Positions 1 through 8,392 of a stretch of DNA of 64,000 bases are shown piece by piece; position 1 is the first letter of the stretch; each line of letters begins with the position of its first letter. Below the pieces are notes generated by a model. It saw only the letters and a list, made by a program, of their open reading frames with translations. It did no database searches and was not told the DNA's origin. This DNA is from Bordetella parapertussis (GTDB lineage: Bacteria; Pseudomonadota; Gammaproteobacteria; Burkholderiales; Burkholderiaceae_B): the NCBI GenBank assembly GCA_945865935.1, contig CAMBFI010000003.1, positions 117,754 through 181,753 of the forward strand, in the 5' to 3' direction. Position numbers and translations under genes: made by a program.

Positions 1-2
1 AT

Positions 3-728
3 CAAGAGTTATCCAAGGTGCGGGGCGGCAAAGTGGCGATGATTTTTCAAGATCCTGCGTCATGCCTGAATCCCGTCCACCGAATCGAAAAGCAACTAAC
101 CGAGAGCTTGGCGCTGCACCGTGCACTCTTTGGCGCCGAGGCAAGACAAGCGGCCCTCGAGTTGCTAGACCGCGTACAAATGCCCAACGCGGCGCAGCGC
201 CTGAGTGCTTACCCACACGAGCTCTCTGGCGGTATGAATCAGCGCGTCATGATCGCCATGGCACTCGCGGGCCAACCTGATCTATTAGTGGCGGACGAAC
301 CAACCACGGCACTGGACGCAACCGTCCAAGCCCAGATCCTCGACTTACTGAACCAGTTACGCAAAGAGTCGGGTATGGCCCTTGTCCTGATTTCACATGA
401 CTTGGGTGTCATCACTGAGGCGAGCGAGCAAGTCGCCGTCATGTATGCAGGACGTATCGCTGAATACCTGCCAACTGAACGTTTGTTTGCGCATGCGCGT
501 CACCCGTACACGAACGGACTGCTCGGTGCAATGCCCTCTCTTGAAGCTGAACATGGCGCTCTCAAGACGATTCCTGGTCAAGTTCCACGAGCCGGCACAC
601 GTTTTCAAGGTTGTAGCTTCGCACCGCGATGCGCATTCACTCAAACAGTTTGCCAAAGCGAAGCGCCTACCCTTGTATCGGTCACCTCTAGCCATCGCGT
701 CGCCTGCCATCTCGAGAGACTGCAATGA
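3..728 (+). CDS. Dipeptide/oligopeptide ABC importer ATPase, DppD/OppD-type (5'-truncated by window edge)
   Basis: Cytoplasmic ATPase of a peptide/nickel-type (Dpp/Opp) importer. The reading frame is open from base 3, so the Walker A end lies outside the window. What remains starts just before the Q-loop (MIFQDP) and carries the ABC signature LSGGMNQRV, Walker B LLVADEP, the D-loop and the H-loop His in ISHDL. The C-terminal extension has the Cys-rich oligopeptide-transporter motif (GCSFAPRC...C...C) that separates Dpp/Opp ATPases from other ABC ATPases. Its stop overlaps the next start (ATGA at 725-728), so it is coupled to a second ATPase and two permeases. The family is certain. The substrate is not; the phosphodiesterase genes downstream suggest a phosphorus-containing solute (inference). 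Confidence 0.93.
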   Translation, partial: QELSKVRGGKVAMIFQDPASCLNPVHRIEKQLTESLALHRALFGAEARQAALELLDRVQMPNAAQRLSAYPHELSGGMNQRVMIAMALAGQPDLLVADEPTTALDATVQAQILDLLNQLRKESGMALVLISHDLGVITEASEQVAVMYAGRIAEYLPTERLFAHARHPYTNGLLGAMPSLEAEHGALKTIPGQVPRAGTRFQGCSFAPRCAFTQTVCQSEAPTLVSVTSSHRVACHLERLQ

Positions 729-1729
729 GCGCCCTACTGACTGCAACAGACGTCACGCGTGACTACTCAGTGAAAACAAGTCAGTCATGGCTCGCCAAGC
801 GCCGAAGCCTACGGGCCGTCGATCACGTATCTCTGCAACTACGCGCGGGCCAAACCTTGGGCTTAGTGGGTGAATCCGGCTGTGGCAAATCAACACTCGC
901 CCGTTTGCTTCTAGGCTTAATACCGACAACGAGCGGCGAAGTGACCTTCGACGGGCGTGCGGTCCGCGCACAGCGCAATGCAGACTGGCGTGCCCAGCGG
1001 CGAGACATGCAGATGGTCTATCAAGATCCACTCGCAGCCTTGGATCGACGCCTCACCCTTTACCAACAAGTGCTTGAGCCGCTTGCCATTCAAGACATCG
1101 GTACCCGCACGGAACAACGCAGCGCCACCGAAGAAGCGCTTACCTCCGTAGGAATTGGTGCCGATCTTTTTGCGCGGTTTCCCCATGAACTCTCTGGTGG
1201 TCAGCGTCAGCGCGTCGTACTTGCAAGGGCTTTAGTGCTACAGCCCCGGCTCTTAGTATGTGACGAACCCGTTTCGGCCTTGGATCTGTCTATTCAAGCG
1301 CAAGTCATCAATCTGCTTTCCACGCTTCAAAAAAGCCGTCATCTCGCCATGCTGTTTATTAGTCACGACTTGCGTGTCGTGCGGCACATCTGTGATGACG
1401 TCGCAGTGATGTATCTTGGGAAGATTATCGAACAAGGCCCAGCAGATAAAGTGCTGTCACAGCCGGCGCATCCCTATACCGAGGCCTTGATTTCAGCCGT
1501 CTCTCATCCTAATGCCTCGCATGCACCTCGCAAGCGTATTCTGCTGAGCGGTGAGCCTCCCAATCCCATTGATGTGCCGAGTGGTTGCGCGTTCCATCCA
1601 CGCTGCTCGCTTGCCGAGGCGCAGTGTCGAACACAGACACCACACCTAACCCGACTCGACACCGAGCACCTGGTTGCCTGTCACCTGCGGGCGCCCAGAA
1701 CTGAACTGGTAGGTGCATCCGCATGTTGA
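725..1729 (+). CDS. Dipeptide/oligopeptide ABC importer ATPase, DppF/OppF-type
   Basis: Second ATPase of the importer, complete at 334 residues, the usual length for DppF/OppF. Visible motifs are Walker A (GESGCGKST), Q-loop (MVYQDP), signature LSGGQRQRV, Walker B (LLVCDEP) and the H-loop His (FISHDL). A C-terminal oligopeptide-binding extension contains GCAFHPRC and further Cys residues. It would pair with the upstream ATPase as a heterodimer on the cytoplasmic side. The start ATG lies inside the upstream stop (ATGA). The gene overlaps the following permease by 7 bp, so the four transporter genes form one translationally coupled operon. The binding-protein gene is not visible and may lie to the left. 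Confidence 0.93.
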   Translation: MSALLTATDVTRDYSVKTSQSWLAKRRSLRAVDHVSLQLRAGQTLGLVGESGCGKSTLARLLLGLIPTTSGEVTFDGRAVRAQRNADWRAQRRDMQMVYQDPLAALDRRLTLYQQVLEPLAIQDIGTRTEQRSATEEALTSVGIGADLFARFPHELSGGQRQRVVLARALVLQPRLLVCDEPVSALDLSIQAQVINLLSTLQKSRHLAMLFISHDLRVVRHICDDVAVMYLGKIIEQGPADKVLSQPAHPYTEALISAVSHPNASHAPRKRILLSGEPPNPIDVPSGCAFHPRCSLAEAQCRTQTPHLTRLDTEHLVACHLRAPRTELVGASAC

Positions 1730-2643
1730 ACTACCTTTTTACCCGAGGTGTGCGCTCGGCGCTGACTATCCTGCTCGTGGTCACCTTCACCTTCATCATT
1801 CTGCGCCTGTCCGGCGACCCAGCCATGATGATTTTATCGGCCGACGCACCTCCAGAAGCCATCGATGCCTTTCGAAAAAGCTGGGGACTCGATGCCCCGC
1901 TCTCTCACCAATATTTCGGATATCTGCGTAACATCGTCGAGGGAAACTTCGGTGTTTCCATGCGCAACGGAGCGCCAGCCATGAAGTTGGTGCTCGAGGC
2001 GATCCCAGCGACCCTCGCCATCACGCTGCCGGCATTTTTACTCAAACTACTGCTCGGCATTCCTGGCGGGATTTTTGCGGCGTTTCATCGCAACACCTGG
2101 ATCGATAGGCTGATCATGAGCTTGTCGGTTGCCGGGCACTCACTACCGAGCTTTGTCCTCGGGGTGTTGTTAGTTCTAATCTTTGCCGTGACACTCGGTT
2201 GGTTGCCAAGCGGTGGCTATGCCTCCTGGACACATGCCCTCCTACCCATCATCACGCTTTCCATCGGTGGGGCAGCGGTGCTAGCCCGCTACACACGCTC
2301 TGCGATGCTTGAAGTGCTCGGTCAACCCTACATCCGAGCGGCCTCAGCCAAAGGGCTGACCTGGCGCAACGTTGTGCTGCGTCATGCGCTGCAAAATGCT
2401 GCCGCGCCGATTTTGACGATTGCCGGGCTCATGTTCGGCGCGCTGATTGCGGGAGCCGTCGTCGTAGAAAGCGTGTTTTCTTGGCCGGGCGTTGGACGCT
2501 TAATCGTCTCTGCCGTTGCTAACCGCGACCTTGCCGTTGTGCAGGCCGCTTTACTCCTTGTCACGACCTGCATGGTCACTGCAAATTTATTTGTGGATGC
2601 CCTAAATGTGCTGATCGATCCAAAGCTCCGGTCATCGCGCTAA
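1723..2643 (+). CDS. ABC importer permease, DppB/OppB-type
   Basis: Inner-membrane permease of 306 residues with about six hydrophobic segments and the type-I importer fold. It begins with the family N-terminus (MLNYLFTRG, then a long hydrophobic helix). The EAA coupling loop, which contacts the ATPases, is visible near residues 205-235 (AASAKGLTWRNVVLRHAL). The DppB C-terminal pattern VESVFSWPGVGRL is also present. The gene starts inside the end of the upstream ATPase gene, and an AAGGAG Shine-Dalgarno for the next gene follows it directly. Role: with the next gene it forms the translocation pore. Substrate unknown. Confidence 0.92.
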   Translation: MLNYLFTRGVRSALTILLVVTFTFIILRLSGDPAMMILSADAPPEAIDAFRKSWGLDAPLSHQYFGYLRNIVEGNFGVSMRNGAPAMKLVLEAIPATLAITLPAFLLKLLLGIPGGIFAAFHRNTWIDRLIMSLSVAGHSLPSFVLGVLLVLIFAVTLGWLPSGGYASWTHALLPIITLSIGGAAVLARYTRSAMLEVLGQPYIRAASAKGLTWRNVVLRHALQNAAAPILTIAGLMFGALIAGAVVVESVFSWPGVGRLIVSAVANRDLAVVQAALLLVTTCMVTANLFVDALNVLIDPKLRSSR

Positions 2644-2652
2644 GGAGACAAC

Positions 2653-3513
2653 ATGCCTAAACGAATATTCTCCTCGCTCCAATATTTTGTTACACACTGC
2701 CCCTTCATCGTCTTGTGCGGTTGTGGTTGGCTCAGCGCGATGCTGCTTGTCGCCCTGTTCGCAGATAGCCTCGCGCCCTACGCCTACACGGCGCTAGACC
2801 TTTCAGCACGACTGCAGCCACCGCTTGGCTTTGAGGGCCAGCTCAATCACCCGCTTGGAACAGACGAATTGGGACGCGACGTTTTGTCAAGACTCGTCAC
2901 CTCAATCCGCATGAGTCTACTGATTGCGTTCGCAAGCACACTGATCTCTGCCACGATTGGCCTGACACTAGGATTTCTGGCGGCGCGCTTTCGAGGCTGG
3001 ATCGAACAAGCAGTTCTAATTGCGATCGACTTTCAGGCATCGATTCCATTTATGTTGATCGCACTCGCGGTGCTGGCCTTCTTTGGCAACACACTCGTGC
3101 TCTTTATTTGCCTAATGGGATGTCACGGCTGGGAGCGTACCGCCCGTATTACACGCAGTCTAGCGATCTCGGCCATTGAACAAGGCTATGCCAACGCAGT
3201 CCAAGCCTTGGGCGCCAGTAGCTGGCGCGTGTATTTCCGCCATATTTTGCCCAATATCGCTAGCACCCTGATCGTCAGTATGACCTTGACCTTTCCTGAA
3301 GTCATTCTGCTGGAGTCCGGTCTCTCCTTTTTAGGCCTGGGCGTACAGCCTCCACTGACGAGCCTAGGCAATATGGTGGGCTACGGTCGTGAGTATCTCC
3401 AGTCAGCGCCTTGGATTTTGCTGGCGCCGGCAATAATTATCGTCTTCACGACGCTATCCATTTCATTGGTCGGTGACTGGGTGCGCGACAAACTTGATCC
3501 GACACTGCTCTAA
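2653..3513 (+). CDS. ABC importer permease, DppC/OppC-type
   Basis: Second inner-membrane permease, 286 residues, DppC-like. An N-terminal transmembrane helix is followed by the family motif HPLGTDELGRDVLSRL near residues 74-90. The permease core contains the EAA loop (ALGASSWRVYFRHILPN) near residue 185. It ends in the usual DppC form, with GLGVQPP and a closing short tail rich in Asp/Lys/Leu. It lies 9 bp after the DppB-like gene and 24 bp before the hydrolase gene. The transporter and the hydrolase are therefore probably co-transcribed, which is the main reason to link import with phosphodiester cleavage (inference). Confidence 0.92.
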   Translation: MPKRIFSSLQYFVTHCPFIVLCGCGWLSAMLLVALFADSLAPYAYTALDLSARLQPPLGFEGQLNHPLGTDELGRDVLSRLVTSIRMSLLIAFASTLISATIGLTLGFLAARFRGWIEQAVLIAIDFQASIPFMLIALAVLAFFGNTLVLFICLMGCHGWERTARITRSLAISAIEQGYANAVQALGASSWRVYFRHILPNIASTLIVSMTLTFPEVILLESGLSFLGLGVQPPLTSLGNMVGYGREYLQSAPWILLAPAIIIVFTTLSISLVGDWVRDKLDPTLL

Positions 3514-3537
3514 CTCAATCTGCTTAAGGGGTCACAC

Positions 3538-5082
3538 ATGACACGCATAAAGAAAAATGTACTCATGATTGTCGTCGATCAATGGCGAGGCGACACGCTT
3601 GCACGGCTCGGTCACCCAACCGTGAAGACGCCCAATATTGACGCTCTGGCTGACGAAGGCGTGACCTTCGCCAAGCACTACACCCAGGCCGTTCCTTGCG
3701 GGCCAGGACGCGCGTCAATGCTTACAGGACTCTACATGATGACGCACCGTGCGGTTCAAAACACCATCCCTCTGGATGCACGCCATACTAATATCGCCAA
3801 AGAAGTACGGAAAGCCGGCTATGAGCCTGCCCTGGTTGGCTACACCACCACGACTCCTGACCCCCGCGAAACGGCGGCACAAGATCCCCGATTCAAAGTC
3901 TTGGGTGCAGATATGGAAGGTTGGAGACCTGTCGGCTCGTGGGGTCTAAAAATGGAGTCCTACTTTGCTTGGGTGAAAGCGCAAGGCTATCCGGTACCAA
4001 AAATTCCAACCAATATCTGGCTTCCAGAGGGTCAGACCGAGGACGACCATGGGGCGACCTCTAAGCCGAGCTCCATCCCCGCACACCTGTCCGACACCAC
4101 CTGGTTCACCGAGCGCGCACTCGAGTACTTGAAAGGGACCGAGGGCAAGCCGTGGTTTCTGCATCTTGGCTATTACCGTCCGCACCCACCTTTCATTGCG
4201 CCTGCACCGTACAACACGATGTACGCACCAGAGGATTGCCCGCCGCCCATCCGAGCAGACTCGATCGATGCCGAGGCCGCGCAGCACCCTATGCTGGCGT
4301 TCTATCTCAAAGCCATCGAAAAGAAAAAATTCTTTGAACACGGAAAAGGTTTGGGTGCCGACATGTCGGAGTCGGAAGTACGACAAATGCGCGCCACCTA
4401 TTACGGACTCATGTCCGAGGTTGACGCACACGTCGGACGAGTCTGCGACTACCTCAAGCAAACGGGTCAGTGGGAAGACACACTGATTGTGCTGACAAGC
4501 GATCACGGCGAGCAGCTCGGTGATCATCACCTACTGGGCAAGCTTGGATATTTTGACCAAAGTTTTCATATTCCAATGATTGTCCGCGATCCGAGCCCGA
4601 GCGCAGATTTGACCCGAGGAAAGATTGTCCGACATTTCACAGAGACTGTGGATACGATGCCAACGATTCTGGAATGGCTGGGCTTACCCATTCCTCGCAC
4701 CTGCGATGGCTATTCACTGCTGCCCTTTCTGCACGCGAGCCAAGCACCCGCTAACTGGCGCAAGGAAGTCCACTACGAATACGATTTTAGAAATATCTTC
4801 TATTCCAAACCCGAGGACTATCTTGGTATCGGGATGGACGAGTGTTCGCTCTCAGTGATTCAGAATGAGCGCTACAAATATGTTCACTTCGCCGCCCTGC
4901 CCCCTCTGTTTTTCGATTTAGAGCAGGACCCCAACCAGCTAAACAATTTGGCAAACGACCCAGCATACGTAAAGCCTATGCTGGAGATGGCACAAAAGAT
5001 GCTTGACTGGCGATTGAAGCACGCGGATCGTACCTTGACGGGTTACGCAGCCTCGCCTGAAGGGCTGACGTCAAGACTATGA
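3538..5082 (+). CDS. Phosphonate monoester hydrolase / phosphodiesterase (alkaline phosphatase superfamily, formylglycine type)
   Basis: A 514-residue member of the sulfatase/alkaline phosphatase superfamily. The sulfatase signature CxPxR is present (C54-G-P-G-R58), so C54 should be oxidised to formylglycine by a maturase encoded elsewhere. Metal ligands are recognisable: D14-Q15 near the N-terminus and D322-H323 in TSDHGEQLGDHH. Family recall: length, the NVLMIVVDQWRGD start, GYTTTTPDPR, LHLGYYRPHPPF, and an ending with SWRL/DWRLKHADRTLT are characteristic of the phosphonate monoester hydrolases from Burkholderia caryophylli (PehA, also 514 aa) and Rhizobium, rather than of arylsulfatases. 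Those enzymes hydrolyse phosphonate monoesters and phosphodiesters, with weaker sulfatase activity. No signal peptide is seen, so it probably acts in the cytoplasm on imported substrate. The stop overlaps the next start (ATGA). Confidence 0.88.
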   Translation: MTRIKKNVLMIVVDQWRGDTLARLGHPTVKTPNIDALADEGVTFAKHYTQAVPCGPGRASMLTGLYMMTHRAVQNTIPLDARHTNIAKEVRKAGYEPALVGYTTTTPDPRETAAQDPRFKVLGADMEGWRPVGSWGLKMESYFAWVKAQGYPVPKIPTNIWLPEGQTEDDHGATSKPSSIPAHLSDTTWFTERALEYLKGTEGKPWFLHLGYYRPHPPFIAPAPYNTMYAPEDCPPPIRADSIDAEAAQHPMLAFYLKAIEKKKFFEHGKGLGADMSESEVRQMRATYYGLMSEVDAHVGRVCDYLKQTGQWEDTLIVLTSDHGEQLGDHHLLGKLGYFDQSFHIPMIVRDPSPSADLTRGKIVRHFTETVDTMPTILEWLGLPIPRTCDGYSLLPFLHASQAPANWRKEVHYEYDFRNIFYSKPEDYLGIGMDECSLSVIQNERYKYVHFAALPPLFFDLEQDPNQLNNLANDPAYVKPMLEMAQKMLDWRLKHADRTLTGYAASPEGLTSRL

Positions 5083-5744
5083 AACACCTCGCTCCATTAC
5101 TCAAGACAAAGGAAGCCATCGTCTTTGATCTGGACGGCACGTTAATGCACACGGAGCCCGAAGTGAAGCTCGCCATCAACCGCGCCTTGGCTGATTGCGA
5201 CTGTCCACAGCTCACGCCAGCGACGCGCCTTCCAAATATGTATGGCACGATCCCGCATATTCTGGAAAGCGCACTCGCGCTCGTCGGCGTGCCAGTCTCT
5301 CGCGTTCCAGAAATCCACGCGGTTTACACCAAGCACTACAACCAACAAGCGCACGCAAATACCACCTTATATCCAGGTGTCCGAACCTTGTTAGAAGAGC
5401 TCAGAGGGCATCACTTCAAACTCGGTGTGTGTACGAACAAGAACGAGGCGGCGGCGCTTCATGCCTTAAAAATCGCTGGGATTTTTGATTTCTTTTCGGC
5501 TGTCACCGGAGCCAACACCACTCTTTTTCCCAAACCACACCCGCTCCCACTCACCCACACATTGAAAGGTCTTGGTGTAGCCGCGCAAAATGCTGTGTTG
5601 ATCGGTGATACACACGTTGATGCGGAGTGCGCCGCCCAGTGCAATGTTGATTTCATCTTGCATCAAGGCGGCTATGGTGCGCCGGCAGGAACCAAATATA
5701 AAATCGCCGGCCAGTTCATGACCTACGAAAGGGCATTCTCTTAG
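5079..5744 (+). CDS. HAD-superfamily phosphatase (phosphoglycolate phosphatase-like)
   Basis: A 221-residue subfamily I HAD hydrolase. Motif I is VFDLDGTL at residues 15-22, with the nucleophile Asp as the first D. A helical cap follows, then motif II (CTNK) near residue 116, the motif III Lys in FPKPHPLP, and motif IV (IGDTHVDAECA) near residue 176. This is the layout of phosphoglycolate phosphatase (Gph) and related phosphomonoesterases. Its ATG sits in the stop of the phosphonate monoester hydrolase gene. It could release inorganic phosphate from the phosphomonoester made by that enzyme (inference). Its stop codon overlaps the stop of the convergent phosphodiesterase gene. The exact substrate cannot be read from sequence. 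Confidence 0.85.
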   Translation: MKHLAPLLKTKEAIVFDLDGTLMHTEPEVKLAINRALADCDCPQLTPATRLPNMYGTIPHILESALALVGVPVSRVPEIHAVYTKHYNQQAHANTTLYPGVRTLLEELRGHHFKLGVCTNKNEAAALHALKIAGIFDFFSAVTGANTTLFPKPHPLPLTHTLKGLGVAAQNAVLIGDTHVDAECAAQCNVDFILHQGGYGAPAGTKYKIAGQFMTYERAFS

Positions 5745-6565
5745 TCAATCAGCTTTCCGTTTTCGCGGAAGGGATAAGGTCCCTCATAGGGGCCAACAAA
5801 CGCAAGATGTGTCACAACACCCGCAGATGGAGACCAACCAAATATGCGATAGGCGGGCGGCTCTAACACCCATGCAGAGTCGGCCTTCTCAGTCAAGTTC
5901 AAACACACTTGATGTGCAGGCGATGGTGTCGTGCTCGCAATTGTTCCGGCAAAACGAACATCAATCGCACGATGGAGATGTCCGCATATGATCCGCTCTA
6001 CATTAGGATGACGGCTGATGATGTCTTTGAGTCGATCGACGCCCCGCTTCATGCCGATGTTGTCCATATGTCCGATCAGCGTCTGAAACGGTGGGTGGTG
6101 CATCGCGACGACGACAGGTTTGCCTACGTGCTTAGCCAGCGATTGCTCCAACCAATCCAATCTTGCATCACACAACTCACCAGAACTATCGCCAGGCACA
6201 CAGGTGTCCAAGGTCAACAATACGATAGGCCCGATGACCACTTCGTATTGGACAAATTCTCCGTCTCCTAAATAGTGATGATTCGGGAAGGCAGCTCTTA
6301 AGCCGTTACGCTCGTCATGGTTACCGGGCATGAGGTAAACCGGCATATCCAATGGCGCAATCAATTCGGCGAGATGCCGATACTCTTGCTCTCGACCAAA
6401 GTCGGTGAGGTCTCCCGTCATGACAACAGCCAACGGCTTTTGAGGCAAGGACATGACAGACTGAACCGCGCGACGCAAATAAGGTGCTGTATCCAGCCTG
6501 CTGTATGCCAAGCGACCTGGCTCACGAATATGGGTATCTGATAATTGAGCGAATAGAACAGACAT
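5741..6565 (-). CDS. GpdQ/CpdA-like class III metallophosphodiesterase
   Basis: A binuclear metallophosphoesterase of 274 residues, equal to the length I recall for the glycerophosphodiesterase GpdQ. Metal ligands appear in order: DTH near the N-terminus (SDTHIRE), GDLTD (VVMTGDLTDFGR), GNHDE, then MHHPPF and CGHLHR. It resembles GpdQ and mycobacterial Rv0805, which cleave glycerophosphodiesters and other small phosphodiesters, and less closely CpdA (3',5'-cAMP). I chose the ATG at 6565: AGGAGG lies about 7 bases upstream, and it overlaps the ATPase stop by one base (TGATG). An in-frame TTG at 6568 is less likely. It is the last gene of the minus-strand importer operon and is convergent with the HAD gene. 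Confidence 0.88.
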   Translation of the reverse strand: MSVLFAQLSDTHIREPGRLAYSRLDTAPYLRRAVQSVMSLPQKPLAVVMTGDLTDFGREQEYRHLAELIAPLDMPVYLMPGNHDERNGLRAAFPNHHYLGDGEFVQYEVVIGPIVLLTLDTCVPGDSSGELCDARLDWLEQSLAKHVGKPVVVAMHHPPFQTLIGHMDNIGMKRGVDRLKDIISRHPNVERIICGHLHRAIDVRFAGTIASTTPSPAHQVCLNLTEKADSAWVLEPPAYRIFGWSPSAGVVTHLAFVGPYEGPYPFRENGKLID

Positions 6566-7614
6566 CAAGCCTCCTTGGCTCGCATTAAAGTACTAGGATT
6601 AATGGCGACAGAAACAATATCGCCACGCTTAAAAAGAGAGTCTCGCGCCACATCAACCGAAAATGGTTCTTGGCCCTCTATCGCGACACGCAAATGCACG
6701 CGATCGCCTCTAAAGCTTCGGTGTTCAATGATGCCCGCCGCACGACCTACACGAGGCTGATCAATCACAAGATCCTCGGGGCGCACTAACAATTCTTCCC
6801 CCAAGTAGGACGGTACTGTAAACAACGCATCTCCAAGAAGTAGAGTTCCTTGGCTTGTGTGTTCCGCATCACGACGAATGATATTGACCCGCCCTAAAAA
6901 ATTTGCGACAAAGGTATGCGTGGGGTTCCGGTATAACGATTCTGCATCACCGATCTGCATAATTTGACCGGACTGCATCACTGCCAAGCGATCGGCTACC
7001 GCCATCGCCTCTTGCTGATCATGTGTGACATAGATAGCGGTCATCCCTAACCGACGGAGTAATTCAGCGAGCTCGTCTCGCAAGGCATCTTTCAACTTAC
7101 TATCTAATGCAGTCAACGGTTCGTCAAGCAGCAGTATTTTTGGTTGGGCAGCAACGGCTCGAGCGAGTGCCACCCTTTGACGCTGACCACCAGAGAGCTC
7201 GTTAGGCCGCTTGTGCTCAAGCCCATTGAGTCGAACAAGATCAATGAGTTCACCCACAATCTTGTCTCGCTTGGCTCTGTCAGTGCCACGCACACGCAAG
7301 CCGTATTCAACGTTACGGCGCGCCGACATATTCGGGAACAACGCGTAGTGCTGAAACACCATGCCGACCCGACGTTGTTCAATAGGGCACTGCGTCACAT
7401 CCTGCTCACCAAACAGTATTTTCCCTCCGGCGTTTGGTGACTCCAGGCCAGCTAATATACGCAACAGCGTTGTCTTGCCACACCCCGAAGGACCCAACAA
7501 GGCCATAATTTCGCCTGGCTCTACTCTCAAATTGCTGGGGAGCAAACCACGCGTACCGTCCGGATACGTCTTGGCGCAGTCAATGGCGCAAAGTGCAATT
7601 TGTTCAAGTTCCAT
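6565..7614 (-). CDS. ABC importer ATPase, PotA/FbpC/PhnT-like
   Basis: Cytoplasmic ATPase of 349 residues from the iron(III)/polyamine/2-aminoethylphosphonate importer class. It has Walker A (GPSGCGKTT), a Q-loop (VFQHYALFPNM), the signature LSGGQRQRV, Walker B (ILLLDEPLTALD) and the H-loop His (VTHDQQEA). The C-terminal third is a TOBE-type regulatory domain (LLVRPEDLVI...). It overlaps the upstream permease by 11 bp and the downstream phosphodiesterase by one base. The neighbourhood favours a phosphonate or phosphodiester substrate over iron or polyamine, but the sequence alone does not settle this. Confidence 0.9.
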   Translation of the reverse strand: MELEQIALCAIDCAKTYPDGTRGLLPSNLRVEPGEIMALLGPSGCGKTTLLRILAGLESPNAGGKILFGEQDVTQCPIEQRRVGMVFQHYALFPNMSARRNVEYGLRVRGTDRAKRDKIVGELIDLVRLNGLEHKRPNELSGGQRQRVALARAVAAQPKILLLDEPLTALDSKLKDALRDELAELLRRLGMTAIYVTHDQQEAMAVADRLAVMQSGQIMQIGDAESLYRNPTHTFVANFLGRVNIIRRDAEHTSQGTLLLGDALFTVPSYLGEELLVRPEDLVIDQPRVGRAAGIIEHRSFRGDRVHLRVAIEGQEPFSVDVARDSLFKRGDIVSVAINPSTLMRAKEA

Positions 7615-8392
7615 AATATTTCTGCGTCAAATTTGCGACGATATTTAAAAGCCATAGCAGCGGGAGCACTACTAAAAAGAACATCAGCGTATAGGCGGAT
7701 CCCACTTCAATGCGCATGGAGGCATAACTATCGGCGAGGCCCACAGGCAAAGTACGCGTCAGCGGTGTATGCAGTAGCCATGTCAGATTAAATTCTCCAA
7801 TTGAAAGCGTAAACACCATGAGTGCGCCCGCAACAATGGAGGGGAGCACCGCTGGCACCAACACGGTGATAAAACGCCTTGCAAACCTTGCGCCGAGTGA
7901 TCGTGCAGCCTCTTCAATCGCTGCAATATCTTGACGCTGAAAGGCTGCGGATACCGTTCGCACCATAAATGGCAAAGTGAAGATCATGTGGCCCACAAGG
8001 ATAAAACCGTAGCTTTGACGAAAGCCACGCCACTCTCCGTAGGTCAGTATCAGTGCCAGCCCTGTCGCCAGACCCGGCACGGCCACCGGCAGGGTCAATA
8101 TTTCTTCGAAAGTTTTTGCCCAGCCCCCCTTGGCCCTCGCTAAGGCATAGGCACATGGCACGCCGATCACCGCGTTCGCAATGGCACACGTTGCAGCAAT
8201 CATCAATGACGCTAAGACAGTTGAACCATATTGATCGAATACTTGAAACAACCACTTAAGAGTTAGGCCACTTTCTAGGCCTTTGCTGTATTGGTTGACC
8301 AATGCGGCCATGATTGACAACAGCATCGGACTCAACATGAACAACACGACAATGATCGTGAGCAACGCCAACCAGGGTGATCTTGCGGTCAC
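7604..8392 (-). CDS. ABC importer permease (PhnV/PotC/FbpB-like), second of pair
   Basis: Inner-membrane permease, 262 residues from the GTG at 8392, with about six hydrophobic segments. The EAA coupling loop is seen as AARSLGARFARRFITVLVPAV. I prefer the GTG at 8392 because it forms a GTGA overlap with the stop of the upstream permease, the coupling used elsewhere in this operon. An in-frame TTG at 8443 would add 17 residues and a 55-bp overlap. The ATPase that would drive it follows with an 11-bp overlap. Confidence 0.86.
   Translation of the reverse strand: MTARSPWLALLTIIVVLFMLSPMLLSIMAALVNQYSKGLESGLTLKWLFQVFDQYGSTVLASLMIAATCAIANAVIGVPCAYALARAKGGWAKTFEEILTLPVAVPGLATGLALILTYGEWRGFRQSYGFILVGHMIFTLPFMVRTVSAAFQRQDIAAIEEAARSLGARFARRFITVLVPAVLPSIVAGALMVFTLSIGEFNLTWLLHTPLTRTLPVGLADSYASMRIEVGSAYTLMFFLVVLPLLWLLNIVANLTQKYYGT

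Noticed and set aside
3946..4530. Minus-strand open frame of 194 codons inside the phosphonate monoester hydrolase gene
   Set aside because: Antisense to a strongly conserved gene; no ribosome site or family motif.
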